Notes: generated by a model from the sequence alone, not told the origin. Shown: positions 1-7,785, counted from the stretch's first letter. The stretch is DNA of 64,000 bases from an uncultured Clostridia bacterium (GCA_946183365.1 CAMHAH010000001.1:1-64000), one strand, 5' to 3'. Numbers and translations: made by a program.

Positions 1-3
1 TAT

Positions 4-155
4 CTAAGTAGCAATAAAACACTTTAATATCTATTGCGGAGAATTCCGCATAACTGCGTTGTCAGTCTTGACAGGCGCCAGCCTGCCTGCGCCCTCCGCC
101 TTGTTCTGCGAAATTCTCCGCTAATATCTTTTTAAAGCTTTTTATTGCTACTTAG
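4..155. repeat. Palindromic intergenic repeat, copy 1
   Basis: An imperfect palindrome of about 150 bp. Its termini are exact 15-nt inverted repeats (ctaagtagcaataaa at 4-18 and its complement at 141-155). A core around 70-100 contains gacaggcgccagcctgcctg followed by gcgccctccgcc. The inner arms (gcggagaatt) also pair. Copies with the same core occur at 228-385 (opposite orientation) and 41721-41877, and solo arms at 7674 and 53994. There is no ORF, so it looks like a MITE- or REP-like non-autonomous element. Confidence 0.85.
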
Positions 156-227
156 TATTATACTCTATTCCGCGGAAATATCAACCTTTTTATTTTCTTT
201 TTCAGAAGTATCAGCGGTCTCTTTCTC

Positions 228-385
228 ATACTAATCCTTGATAAAAAGATTTAATCAGATATTAGTGATATATTTCGGATAGCGCGACGGGAGACGCAGA
301 CAGGCTGGCGCCTGTCAAGGAGCCCAACAAAGCTATACGAAATATAGCGCAATAGATGATAAAGGTTTTTATTAAGGATTAGTAT
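228..385. repeat. Palindromic intergenic repeat, copy 2 (inverted)
   Basis: A second member of the same family in the opposite orientation. The 20-nt terminal inverted repeats match at 19 of 20 positions (atactaatccttgataaaaa at 228-247 against the complement of 366-385). The complement of the core lies at about 296-320. The termini differ in sequence from copy 1, but the core and hairpin design are kept. The right terminus overlaps the 3' end of the AI-2E-type gene and supplies its stop codon. Confidence 0.8.
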
Positions 386-1361
386 CAAATACTCCCGCCG
401 TATCCAGTACGCGGTAGACCATGAACAGGCTCACGACATAGAACAGCACCCAGATATTCATGCTGACTATCGAGAAATATATAGCCGACAGGACGATCAG
501 CGGATGGACCTTGACGCTCTTTGACACTATCTTAGGCTCTATTATCTGTCTTATGATGACGGTGACGAGGAAGAACACAAGTATCGTTACGCCTGCAATA
601 TAATTCTTTTGCAGAATAAAGCTGATGGCTACGGGAGCGTATACCGCTATCGGTCCCAGCACAGGCAGGATATCGGCGACCGCGGTTATGAACGCGAACG
701 GCAGCGGGAACTCGACCTTGGTCAGCCAAAAGATGAACGCAGCCTCTATAAAGGTTATGAGGTACAGCACCAGATACGAGCTGATGAAGCTGCGCACGGT
801 GCGGTAAGCGATACCGAACACCCTCGAGAGCAGCGGGGCGTAGCTCTCCCCCGCCCTTTTGAGCAGTCTGTCGCGGAAAGCCTCTAATCGGTGCAGGAAG
901 AATACCGACAGCGCGAAGGTCACGGCTACAAAGGTCACAGAGAGAGGCACAGCCTGAAAGAGAGTACCTATCACCCCCGTCGCGGTATCGAAGAGCCTGC
1001 CCGAGAGCAGGTTATCTCTGAGCGTTTCAAACAGCTCGGGCGACTTTATATAATCCTTTATCATGTAGCCGTAGGCGTCGTACAGGCTGAGCGCCTGTCT
1101 GATTATGAGGAACAGCAAAAAGCCCGCGACAAAGAGCAGAGCGAGGAATATCAAGAGAGTTATAGCTGTAGCCGCAAAGCTCGATTTAAAGCCGAATTTG
1201 AGCCTTAAGAGGTCATAGAGCGGCTTCATCACTACGGCTATTATCAGAGCCAGCACAAAGGGCATGACGAAGCCCGCCGCGCGTACGGCGAGGATGAATA
1301 ATAAGGTATATACCGCGAAGAAGATAAGCCGCGGCTTGTCGAATATCAGTCGGGAGCTCAT
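372..1361 (-). CDS. AI-2E family (YtvI/TqsA-like) membrane protein
   Basis: A 329-residue polytopic membrane protein of the AI-2E transporter family (PF01594), which includes the YtvI and TqsA proteins. About seven hydrophobic segments are visible, with the usual central soluble stretch (residues ~85-150) and the family's late motif DILPVLGPIAVYAP near residue 230. The length is normal for the family. The substrate is unknown; quorum-signal export is only one proposed role, and YtvI members are linked to sporulation. The start has a fair ribosome site (aggtga). The last three codons (TNP) and the stop lie inside the terminal repeat of the adjoining palindromic element, so the original C terminus has probably been altered by that insertion. 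Confidence 0.8.
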   Translation of the reverse strand: MSSRLIFDKPRLIFFAVYTLLFILAVRAAGFVMPFVLALIIAVVMKPLYDLLRLKFGFKSSFAATAITLLIFLALLFVAGFLLFLIIRQALSLYDAYGYMIKDYIKSPELFETLRDNLLSGRLFDTATGVIGTLFQAVPLSVTFVAVTFALSVFFLHRLEAFRDRLLKRAGESYAPLLSRVFGIAYRTVRSFISSYLVLYLITFIEAAFIFWLTKVEFPLPFAFITAVADILPVLGPIAVYAPVAISFILQKNYIAGVTILVFFLVTVIIRQIIEPKIVSKSVKVHPLIVLSAIYFSIVSMNIWVLFYVVSLFMVYRVLDTAGVFDTNP

Positions 1362-1387
1362 AAAATCACCTGTCGATCATCATCAGG

Positions 1388-1424
1388 GTGACTGTAGGCA
1401 GCGGTTTCGGATGCCTACGGTCAC
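1388..1424. other. Hairpin in leader of the AI-2E-type gene
   Basis: A long inverted repeat: gtgactgtaggca at 1388-1400 pairs with tgcctacggtcac at 1412-1424, with one G-T-type mismatch and an 11-nt loop. It lies just upstream of the AI-2E-type start on the minus strand. No T-run follows on either strand, so I do not call it a terminator. Confidence 0.5.
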
Positions 1425-1497
1425 TATAGGCGTTAGCATATAAATCAAATTACAACGCCATAATAACAGTATGATTATTTTTCTGCGTAAAATTCAA

Positions 1498-1525
1498 ACG
1501 ACAGGGCCCCGAAAGACCCTGCCGT
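1498..1525 (-). terminator. Probable terminator of the small XRE gene
   Basis: A GC-rich hairpin (acgacaggg paired with ccctgccgt, one mismatch) 45 nt past the stop of the XRE gene. On the minus strand it is followed by ttgaatttt, a weak U-rich tail. Confidence 0.45.
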
Positions 1526-1570
1526 CTGAAAAAACAGAAACCAAAATGCTTGGAAAATGTCGATGATATT

Positions 1571-1822
1571 TTACTGTTGAGCTCTGCCGAGCAGGAAATC
1601 CACCGAAACCTCGAGGATATCCGCGAGCGCCACAAGCTCTACGTCGGTGACAAATCTGATCTGTCCCTCGAGCTTTGAAAGACCGGAGGCGTTCATGTCT
1701 ACGCCGTTAACCTGAAGCTGAGCCAAAAGCTCCTTCTGCTTCATACCCTTTTTCTTTCTGGCTGCCTCAACGCGGGCGCCTACAAGGTTACGATCTCCTA
1801 ATTCCTGTTTACGAAGTCTCAT
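1571..1822 (-). CDS. Small XRE-family DNA-binding protein
   Basis: An 83-residue single-domain Cro/CI-type helix-turn-helix protein. The HTH spans about residues 15-70 (ARVEAARKKKGMKQKELLAQ, then SGLSKLEGQIRFVTDVELVA), and it ends in the usual VDFLLG helix. There is no effector domain. The start follows a strong ribosome site (ggggagataaaatg) and a consensus-like promoter lies ~100 nt upstream. The gene is monocistronic by spacing. The target is unknown, and the AT-rich region upstream could hold its own operator. Confidence 0.85.
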   Translation of the reverse strand: MRLRKQELGDRNLVGARVEAARKKKGMKQKELLAQLQVNGVDMNASGLSKLEGQIRFVTDVELVALADILEVSVDFLLGRAQQ

Positions 1823-1918
1823 TTTATCTCCCCAAATCTATCCATATAAAGTAAGCAAAATTTCTTTTAAATAATTCCTGACAGAAATTCTTTAAACGTA
1901 AAAAGCTGATGTATCTGT

Positions 1919-1947
1919 ATTATAATACGTTAATCGAAAAAAAACAA
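1919..1947 (-). promoter_or_regulatory. Sigma-A-like promoter for the XRE gene
   Basis: On the minus strand, TTGTTT, 17 nt, then a perfect TATAAT, about 90 nt before the XRE start codon. Confidence 0.55.
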
Positions 1948-2064
1948 CCCTTTTTTGTAAGAAAATTTAAATTTTTGATACTTTTCCTTGTTTTCGTTAC
2001 AAGTCTTTAATTTTTGCACAAGAAAATATGTCAATTTTTGTAAACTTTTTAGTCCCGCTTGTTG

Positions 2065-2093
2065 TTGACAAAATCGCATATACTATATATAGA
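2065..2093 (+). promoter_or_regulatory. Plus-strand promoter-like site with no gene after it
   Basis: TTGACA (2065-2070), 17-nt spacer, TATAGA (2088-2093). It points toward the 3' end of the RNase P RNA gene, which is on the other strand, and no plus-strand gene follows. The rest of the AT-rich stretch 1823-2150 shows no ORF. Confidence 0.4.
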
Positions 2094-2150
2094 TCTAAAG
2101 ATTATTTGAGTTTATACCAATATCAAATAAAAAGCTTTATTATAATAGAA

Positions 2151-2173
2151 AAGCTCCCTGAAAAAGGGAGCTG
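2151..2173 (-). terminator. rnpB terminator
   Basis: The hairpin agctccct/agggagct with a 5-nt loop, followed on the minus strand by ttttctatta. It sits directly after the 3' end of RNase P RNA. Confidence 0.8.
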
Positions 2174-2176
2174 TGT

Positions 2177-2532
2177 GTGAGCAAATCTGTAAGCCGGGTT
2201 CTGTCTTGGACAGTCATCTATCTTGGCCGAGCGTTGCCGCTGCGGCTCGGTGCCACCTCCACGGGACAGCCGAGCAGGCTTAGTGTCCCTCCGCGGTGTT
2301 GCTTCGGACAGGGTTTACACGGCGGTGAGGTCTCCCTCACCCCGGTGAGCTCTTACCTCACCTTTCCACCATCACACCCGCTGATATGATCAGACGGATG
2401 CAGTTATTTTCTGTTGCACTTTCCCTGGGGTCGCCCCCGGCGGCCGTTAGCCGTTATCCTTGCTCTGTGAAGCCCGGACTTTCCTCGGACAGAGCCTTTC
2501 GACTTCTGCCCGCGACTGTCCGACTTGCTCAC
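2177..2532 (-). ncRNA. rnpB: RNase P RNA, class A
   Basis: The catalytic RNA of RNase P, which matures tRNA 5' ends. Read on the minus strand it has the universally conserved 5' block (gaggaaagtccgggct), the ggaaagtgcaacagaaa region, and the conserved 3' block (acagaacccggcttac). Terminal 8-nt sequences (gtgagcaa and its complement) form helix P1, which sets the ends. The length of ~356 nt and the P-helix layout fit the ancestral type A found in Clostridia rather than the Bacillus type B. It starts 20 nt after the cca stop, so the tRNA CCA-adding enzyme and RNase P RNA are neighbours and possibly co-transcribed. Apparent ORFs inside it are not genes. Confidence 0.95.
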
Positions 2533-2552
2533 GAGTTATTATATAGTTTTAT

Positions 2553-3893
2553 CTAAGCTTTGTCAAATCCGCTTTTCGCGTAGCTGAGCAGGGCTTCTTT
2601 GTCGTTCGGCAGAGTGCCGTCTATCACCTTATCGAGCAGTATCTCGAGCATATCGCCGATCTCAGCGCCCGTATGGTAGCCTATATGTATAAGGTCGGCT
2701 CCGCTCACCGCCATCATACGCAGGTTGTAGCACTCACGGCTCTCAAGGATACGGGTCAGCTCATTGTATGAAGCGCCCAGGGTGCTTAGCTTCTCGTCGC
2801 GCATATAAGACGACTGGGCGAGTATATCGGCGCGCTGCACCTTATACAGGTTCTTCATGGCGCGCGCTCCGAGCTTTCTCAGATAACCCTTGAGCAATAC
2901 GGTATCGGGCCGGAAACGCTCGTCATGCCAGCGTATCAGAGTACAGACCTCATCGATAAAAAGGTTAGGCATACACAGCCTTTTGAGTATCTCTTTGGTC
3001 ATAGCCGCTCCGACGGTCTGGTGGTTGCGGTAGTGACAGGCTCCGTTCTTGTCGGTTGTCTGTGTGAGGGGCTTGCCGATATCATGGAACAGCATGGTCA
3101 CCCTGAGCATAGGGTCGGGCTCGATATTGCGTACGGCCGCTACGGTATGACGGTATACGTCGCGGTTGTGGTGTTTTGTATTCTGTTCAAAGTCAAAGGT
3201 TCCCTTGAGCTCCGGGATTATGACGGCGATGACCGAACGGTATCTGCGCAGGACAAAATCAGCCTTCTCACCGCAAAGGAGTTTCAAGAGCTCATCCCTT
3301 ATTCGCTCGGGAGATATACCTCCGAGCAGCTTGCGGTTCCTGAGTATCGCGTCAGAGGTCTTTTGCTCTATGCTGTAGCCGAGCACCGCCGCGAACCGAA
3401 GCGCTCTGAGTATCCTCAAAGCGTCCTCGTTAAATCTCTCGTCGGGGTCTCCGACACAGCGGATAACGCCGTACTGCAGGTCGCCGCGGCCTCCGTTGAG
3501 GTCAACGAGACCGTCCCTCTCGTTATAAGCCATGGCGTTCACGGTAAAGTCGCGGCGCGAAAGATCGGCTCCTATCTCGGAAGCGAAGCTTACCTCGTCG
3601 GGATGGCGGGTATCGCTGTAATCGCCGTCTACCCTGTAGGTGGTGATCTCATAGTGTACTCCGTCCCTTATGACAGCTATAGTGCCGTAGCGCTTGCCGA
3701 TATCAAGGGTCTTGTGGTCGTCAAATACCCGCTCGATATCCCCGGGCAGAGCAGATGTAGTGAAGTCCCAGTCGTGAGGCTCCCTGCCCATCAGGCTGTC
3801 GCGTACACAGCCGCCTACGGCGTAGCAGTCATAGCCCGCGCTCTGTAAACGATCTATAATGAATTTTACATTTTCAGGTAAAACTATCCGCAT
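2553..3893 (-). CDS. cca: CCA tRNA nucleotidyltransferase
   Basis: A 446-residue class II tRNA nucleotidyltransferase that adds or repairs the 3' CCA of tRNAs. The N-terminal polymerase-beta-type fold shows the GGCVRD nucleotide-binding loop (residues ~27-32) and the catalytic DWDF acidic pair, then RRDFTVNAMAYN and the RFNEDALRILRALRFA motif of the neck domain. A C-terminal HD domain is present (MLFHDIGKP, ~residue 265), as in the cca subgroup with phosphohydrolase activity. The ATG follows gagggtg, and a TTGTAA-N17-TATACT promoter lies 30 nt upstream. rnpB follows immediately. Confidence 0.95.
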   Translation of the reverse strand: MRIVLPENVKFIIDRLQSAGYDCYAVGGCVRDSLMGREPHDWDFTTSALPGDIERVFDDHKTLDIGKRYGTIAVIRDGVHYEITTYRVDGDYSDTRHPDEVSFASEIGADLSRRDFTVNAMAYNERDGLVDLNGGRGDLQYGVIRCVGDPDERFNEDALRILRALRFAAVLGYSIEQKTSDAILRNRKLLGGISPERIRDELLKLLCGEKADFVLRRYRSVIAVIIPELKGTFDFEQNTKHHNRDVYRHTVAAVRNIEPDPMLRVTMLFHDIGKPLTQTTDKNGACHYRNHQTVGAAMTKEILKRLCMPNLFIDEVCTLIRWHDERFRPDTVLLKGYLRKLGARAMKNLYKVQRADILAQSSYMRDEKLSTLGASYNELTRILESRECYNLRMMAVSGADLIHIGYHTGAEIGDMLEILLDKVIDGTLPNDKEALLSYAKSGFDKA

Positions 3894-3922
3894 GATACAC
3901 CCTCAAAGTCTCATTTTACCAC

Positions 3923-3951
3923 AGTATAACATCAATTCCCCAAGGTTACAA
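3923..3951 (-). promoter_or_regulatory. cca promoter
   Basis: Minus strand TTGTAA, 17 nt, TATACT, with the ATG about 30 nt downstream of the -10 box. Confidence 0.6.
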
Positions 3952-3970
3952 TAGAATATGAGTAATTTTG

Positions 3971-3997
3971 TTTATAATTCTAAAATTGAATTATAAA
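3971..3997. promoter_or_regulatory. AT-rich inverted repeat between cca and spoIVB
   Basis: Perfect 10-nt arms TTTATAATTC and GAATTATAAA separated by 7 nt, in the divergent intergenic region. It could be an operator for either gene; the regulator is unknown. Confidence 0.4.
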
Positions 3998-4158
3998 TGA
4001 CAAGTCAATTATTTACAGCTCTCATATATTCAACTGATTTGAAAGCAGAAATACCTTCCTTTATTATATGACTGTTATCATAGCATAATAAAAAAGGAGC
4101 GCTCCGACACCGCCTTCGGCTTGATCGTGAGAGCTCCGCGTGAATAAAGGAGGGACGT

Positions 4159-5160
4159 ATGGATAAGTTGAAGAAGCCTCTGTGCGCGCTGATAGCGGTC
4201 GTGCTGCTGTGTCCCGTATTCACGGCAAGCGCCTATAACAGCCACAAGAGAGTTATCTTAGGCGGTGTGCCGTTCGGACTGACCATGTATACCAACGGCG
4301 TTATAGTAGTCAACGTAGACGACAGCTACAACTCGCCCGCGTCTGAGGCAGGAATTAAAGAGAACGATATAATCACAAAAGCGAACGGAACAAAGATCGC
4401 GTCAAACGAACAGCTCAGAGAGATCATCAATTCGACCGACGGGGAGGATATTGAATTATCTGTTTTAAGAGGTAAGAGCCCAATATCCCTTAGTATAACC
4501 CCCGAGCGAAATGACGACGGAGTATACACCGCGGGTATGTGGGTGCGCGACTCCACGGCGGGTTTGGGCACGATAACCTATTTTGACGAGAGCACGATGT
4601 CATTCGGCGCTTTAGGTCACGGTATATGCGACAGAGATACCGGTATGCTGATGCCGCTGGGCAACGGAAAGATAGTCAAAGCCGAGATAACCTCGATAAA
4701 CAAAGCTCAAAAGGGCGTCGCGGGCGGTCTCAACGGCTATATGACCGAGGAGCCGATCGGAGTGATGACCGTCAACAGCAGCTACGGAGTATACGGCCGC
4801 TACAGCTGCACACCCGACGGCGAGAGGATGGTATGCGCCGACAATGACGAGATCACGACCGGCGGCGCGTATATCTACACCACCCTTGACGACGGCGAGC
4901 CTCAGCGGTACAAGGCTCAGATAGAGAACCTGAACCTTGATAATAACACGGGTCAGAATATGGTGATACGGGTGACTGACGACAGACTGCTCGAAAAGAC
5001 CGGCGGCATAGTACAGGGCATGAGCGGCTCGCCGATAATCCAGGACGGCAAGCTCATCGGCGCTGTCACCCATGTTTTCGTCGGCTCTCCCGACAGGGGC
5101 TACGGCATAAGCATATCCAATATGCTCAGGTGCTATGAAGAGAACTGCGGTATAAAGTAA
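4159..5160 (+). CDS. spoIVB: SpoIVB-type sporulation serine peptidase (S55)
   Basis: A 333-residue secreted or membrane-tethered protease. In B. subtilis SpoIVB is made in the forespore and triggers pro-sigma-K processing by cleaving SpoIVFA/BofA-complex components. Visible parts: an N-terminal hydrophobic signal (residues 8-25), a PDZ domain (~45-115, SPASEAGIKENDIITKANG), then the S55 domain with catalytic His in FGALGHGICD (~153) and Ser in GIVQGMSGSPII (~295), followed by GAVTHVFVGSPDRGYGI. The start follows aaggaggg. It lies directly upstream of spo0A, the standard spoIVB-spo0A synteny. A CATAATA sequence at 4084 resembles a sigma-G -10 box, but I see no good -35. It is shorter than the Bacillus protein (~425). 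Confidence 0.93.
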   Translation: MDKLKKPLCALIAVVLLCPVFTASAYNSHKRVILGGVPFGLTMYTNGVIVVNVDDSYNSPASEAGIKENDIITKANGTKIASNEQLREIINSTDGEDIELSVLRGKSPISLSITPERNDDGVYTAGMWVRDSTAGLGTITYFDESTMSFGALGHGICDRDTGMLMPLGNGKIVKAEITSINKAQKGVAGGLNGYMTEEPIGVMTVNSSYGVYGRYSCTPDGERMVCADNDEITTGGAYIYTTLDDGEPQRYKAQIENLNLDNNTGQNMVIRVTDDRLLEKTGGIVQGMSGSPIIQDGKLIGAVTHVFVGSPDRGYGISISNMLRCYEENCGIK

Positions 5161-5221
5161 CCGTATAAAGCCTTGATGTCAGACTGTAAAAGCGCGCCGG
5201 GACTGAGGTTTATTGGCAGGC

Positions 5222-5238
5222 TGTCGAAATATGTCGGA
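5222..5238 (+). promoter_or_regulatory. Tandem Spo0A boxes upstream of spo0A
   Basis: TGTCGAA at 5222-5228 is an exact match to the 0A-box consensus (TGNCGAA). A second near-match, TGTCGGA, lies at 5232-5238, exactly one helical turn (10 bp) later on the same face. They sit ~30 bp upstream of the -35 of the spo0A promoter, so autoregulation is likely. Confidence 0.65.
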
Positions 5239-5268
5239 TAATTCTTTTCACTTTTTTATTATTTTCTC

Positions 5269-5297
5269 TTGCCAATTTTACCAATTTATGGTAAACT
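5269..5297 (+). promoter_or_regulatory. spo0A sigma-A promoter
   Basis: TTGCCA, 17 nt, TAAACT, with the expected start near 5304. A ggag ribosome site and the ATG at 5329 follow. Confidence 0.65.
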
Positions 5298-5328
5298 GTT
5301 TTCACAATAAAAAACAGGAGATGTAAAA

Positions 5329-6108
5329 ATGACAGAAAGAATTAGGCTCTTGATGACTCAGGATAACGCTGACAATATTACCGACGCAAAAACAACTCTC
5401 GAGAAATACGGTCTTGATGTAAGCTTCTGTATGAAGGACGGCGAAGAGGTGATCGCCCGTACTCTCTCCGATCGCCCCGATGTTGTGATAATGGATCTGT
5501 TCATGACCCACATCGACAGCATAGGGGTCATGAGGGCAATCAAGAAACAGAACCCCGAGAAGCCGCCTATGTTCGTGGTATACTCAAGCTTTGACAGTCC
5601 CGTGCTCGAGCGCGAGGTCATGAGCTCGGGAGCGACCTACTTTGTGCTCAAGCCCTTTAACCTCAGCGACCTTGCCGAGAACATCATCAGGCTCAACAAG
5701 CGCCACAGGGCAAAGAGCAAGGGCGGTATCAAACAGGCGGGCTTTGACAGCTATCAGCTCGAGGTCAAGGTGACAGAGATCCTGCACCAGATAGGAGTTC
5801 CCGCTCATATCAAGGGCTACCATTATCTGCGTGACTCGATCATCATGTCTATCGAGAAGCCCGAGATAATCAACGCCGTCACAAAGCAGCTCTATCCCTC
5901 TGTAGCCAAGAAGTACTCCACCACCTCGTCAAGGGTCGAGAGGGCTATCCGCCACGCTATAGAGGTAGCGTGGGACAGAGGCGATGTAGAAGTGCTCAAC
6001 TCTTACTTCGGCTATACCATCCAGAACAGCCGCGGTAAGCCCACCAACAGCGAATTCATAGCGATGATATCAGACAAGCTGAGACTGCAGATGCGCTCGG
6101 CAAGCTGA
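5329..6108 (+). CDS. spo0A: Sporulation master regulator Spo0A
   Basis: A 259-residue response regulator that starts sporulation when phosphorylated. The receiver domain (1-120) keeps the phosphoacceptor Asp in VVIMDLFM (~55), the Ser of the switch (VVYSSF) and Lys in FVLKPF. The acidic pocket reads TQDN instead of DDN, and the usual IMPH reads FMTH, so the receiver is divergent. The C-terminal effector domain (~145-259) is almost canonical: [16 protein letters not shown], the recognition segment [17 protein letters not shown], and [17 protein letters not shown] at the end. It is preceded by 0A boxes and a sigma-A promoter and followed by a strong terminator, so it is probably its own transcription unit besides read-through from spoIVB. 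Confidence 0.97.
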   Translation: MTERIRLLMTQDNADNITDAKTTLEKYGLDVSFCMKDGEEVIARTLSDRPDVVIMDLFMTHIDSIGVMRAIKKQNPEKPPMFVVYSSFDSPVLEREVMSSGATYFVLKPFNLSDLAENIIRLNKRHRAKSKGGIKQAGFDSYQLEVKVTEILHQIGVPAHIKGYHYLRDSIIMSIEKPEIINAVTKQLYPSVAKKYSTTSSRVERAIRHAIEVAWDRGDVEVLNSYFGYTIQNSRGKPTNSEFIAMISDKLRLQMRSAS

Positions 6109-6124
6109 AGCGAATAAAGTTTAT

Positions 6125-6161
6125 CAGAGCTGCCGAATTCTTTCGGCAGCTCTGTTGTTTT
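6125..6161 (+). terminator. spo0A terminator
   Basis: A 13-bp stem cagagctgccgaa/ttcggcagctctg with a 4-nt loop and a ttgtttta tail, 16 nt after the spo0A stop. Confidence 0.85.
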
Positions 6162-6184
6162 AAAGGAAACTATCATTAATTATA

Positions 6185-7327
6185 TCAATTCGCTTTTATA
6201 CGTTTATAAAATATGATACAAGCATTTTTCAATAAATCACAAAGCCTTTTGATGCCTATCGGGATGAATATTCCTGCCGCTAAATACAGCATACCGTATT
6301 GCTGCAGTCCTTTCGGAATATAATAATACCAAATGCTTGACCTCATGAACTGAGCGTTGAAATCAGGGAACCAATTCGTCATAAGGCTTAACGCGTAAAA
6401 CAGCCATTTGACGAACATGAAGCCGAACATCTGATGGATCATTATGCTGTAGGTATTATTCGAGATCAGCTTAACGATTTTATTATCCCTGATCATCGGC
6501 GCGAGTAATTTAGTTACTCTCAGCCAAAAGGCTATCCCGGTAAATGAAGATATATAAGGGACGACCGAACCGTTATCAAAGGCGCTCATTGCCGACGGAG
6601 CGTATTCAAGGTTATCAAAGAACGTCAGCAGCAAAAGCTGTACAGCAAACAATACGGCAAAATAAACCGCGCTGTTCAGTTTATCCCTCTTCTCTAACCA
6701 TGAATTGTAAAACCGGCCTGCCTGTAGCCACGGCAGAAACATCATCGTTCTCGTGATGAGCTTCATGACCCCTGTGTTGTGTCCGCCTATCGCAAGCTGA
6801 ATACCGAAGATACCGACGGCTGAATACACGGCGAGTATTATTAAGTCGTTCCTGATTTTTAATAAGCCCGTCGCTCTGCAAAAAAGCACGTTGAAAACAC
6901 AGGCTAAAAACAGCGGGTACACAAACCAAGAGCCGAGATTGTATTGGAACGCCTCGCCGTCAACAAATGGCATCACAAAAAGATTATATAAATTGACCTT
7001 TGCCCCGATGGTGTAGCCAAGGTTCTTCATTAACAGAATAAATAATCCATAGGCTATGTTCCACAGATAGGCGGGGATAACAAGCCGTTTAAAGCGCTTC
7101 CATATGTATTTAAAGACGGAGCGTTCATATTCGGGCTTATAAAAATAACCGGATATAAAGACAAACAGCGATACATTAAAGGAATAGATAGGAAACCACT
7201 CATAGGCAAGGGATATACCTCCGCGATAGCAATGCCCGGAGACTATTATTATTATCCCTATCGCGGACAACAGCTTGAATTGTAGATTTTGATTATCCGC
7301 GCCTATTTTTAAAGCTCTCTCTTCCAT
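6185..7327 (-). CDS. Membrane acyltransferase (acyltransferase_3 family)
   Basis: A 380-residue integral membrane protein with ~10 hydrophobic segments, of the acyltransferase_3/OafA-like family (PF01757). These proteins transfer acetyl or other acyl groups to cell-surface polysaccharides or lipids. Family features seen near the N terminus: IIIVSGHC (catalytic His, ~residue 27), NVSLFVFISGYFY, and RFKRLVIPAYLWN. The start has a caggtacattatg context. A TTGACT-N17-TATTAT promoter sits in the divergent region shared with an XRE gene, and an 18-nt palindrome covers the expected transcription start. Repression by the neighbouring regulator is therefore likely. The substrate cannot be told from sequence. 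Confidence 0.82.
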   Translation of the reverse strand: MEERALKIGADNQNLQFKLLSAIGIIIIVSGHCYRGGISLAYEWFPIYSFNVSLFVFISGYFYKPEYERSVFKYIWKRFKRLVIPAYLWNIAYGLFILLMKNLGYTIGAKVNLYNLFVMPFVDGEAFQYNLGSWFVYPLFLACVFNVLFCRATGLLKIRNDLIILAVYSAVGIFGIQLAIGGHNTGVMKLITRTMMFLPWLQAGRFYNSWLEKRDKLNSAVYFAVLFAVQLLLLTFFDNLEYAPSAMSAFDNGSVVPYISSFTGIAFWLRVTKLLAPMIRDNKIVKLISNNTYSIMIHQMFGFMFVKWLFYALSLMTNWFPDFNAQFMRSSIWYYYIPKGLQQYGMLYLAAGIFIPIGIKRLCDLLKNACIIFYKRIKAN

Positions 7328-7354
7328 AATGTACCTGCTGTCATTTGTAGCCTT

Positions 7355-7372
7355 TAGTACTTATAAGTACTA
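7355..7372. promoter_or_regulatory. 18-nt perfect palindromic operator
   Basis: tagtacttataagtacta is a perfect 18-nt palindrome placed at the expected start point of the acyltransferase transcript. A degenerate second copy (atagta...tactat) at 7408-7427 touches the -35 box. It is likely bound by the adjacent XRE protein. Confidence 0.65.
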
Positions 7373-7379
7373 CAAAAGG

Positions 7380-7408
7380 ATAATAGCATAATAATGTGCT
7401 AAAGTCAA
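7380..7408 (-). promoter_or_regulatory. Acyltransferase promoter
   Basis: Minus strand TTGACT, 17 nt, TATTAT, lying between the two palindromic half-operators. Confidence 0.6.
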
Positions 7409-7439
7409 TAGTATCAAAAAGTACTATGGCGGTGTTGTT

Positions 7440-7655
7440 ATGTATTTTAAAAGGTTGCGCGATCTGCGCGAAGACAATGATTATAAGCAGTCGAAAATCG
7501 CTGAATATCTCGGGATAGCTCAAACGGTTTATTCGAGATATGAACGGGGATATCAGACTATCCCCGTTGAGCATTTGATAAAGCTGTCAAAGCTGTATCA
7601 GGTCTCGACCGATTATTTATTAGGCTTAACAAACTCTATAAATAATACCGATTAG
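7440..7655 (+). CDS. XRE-family repressor, single domain
   Basis: A 71-residue Cro/CI-type HTH protein. The HTH covers residues 2-60 (RLRDLREDNDYKQSKIAEYL, then QTVYSRYERGYQTIPVEHL), ending in STDYLLGLTN. There is no sensor domain. It is divergent from the membrane acyltransferase, with palindromic sites in the shared intergenic region, which argues for autoregulation plus control of that neighbour. The ribosome site is modest (ggcggtgttgtt before ATG). A terminator hairpin follows at 7725. A solo arm of the palindromic repeat family lies just after its stop. Confidence 0.88.
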   Translation: MYFKRLRDLREDNDYKQSKIAEYLGIAQTVYSRYERGYQTIPVEHLIKLSKLYQVSTDYLLGLTNSINNTD

Positions 7656-7673
7656 AATACCTTTTGGTTTCAT

Positions 7674-7687
7674 ACTAAGTAGCAATA
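7674..7687. repeat. Solo terminal arm of the palindromic repeat
   Basis: actaagtagcaata matches the terminus of copy 1 at 4-16. No partner arm or core is visible nearby, so it may be a deletion remnant. Confidence 0.5.
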
Positions 7688-7724
7688 CATTTCATTAGTA
7701 CACGAAACGGTAATGATACACGAA

Positions 7725-7754
7725 AGCGGACGCGCTCGGCGTCCGCTCTTTCTT
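7725..7754 (+). terminator. Terminator after the XRE repressor
   Basis: A 9-bp perfect stem agcggacgc/gcgtccgct with a 5-nt loop, then ctttcttg. Confidence 0.75.
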
Positions 7755-7755
7755 G

Positions 7756-7785
7756 TTGACATAGCTGATACAGAAATGTTATAAT
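7756..7785 (+). promoter_or_regulatory. Promoter of the DUF4364-like gene
   Basis: TTGACA, 18 nt, TATAAT: both boxes match consensus perfectly. Confidence 0.75.

Noticed and set aside
2177-2389. 70-residue plus-strand ORF
   Set aside because: It lies inside the RNase P RNA gene and is antisense to it; the conserved RNA blocks explain the sequence.
2925-3848. 307-residue ORF opposite cca
   Set aside because: Antisense shadow of a clearly conserved gene. Codon pattern leaves long open frames on the opposite strand here and over uvrB (14219-15031) and parC (10394-10951).
4084-4090. Sigma-G-like -10 box (CATAATA) before spoIVB
   Set aside because: No convincing -35 at the right spacing, so not listed as a promoter though spoIVB is normally sigma-G controlled.
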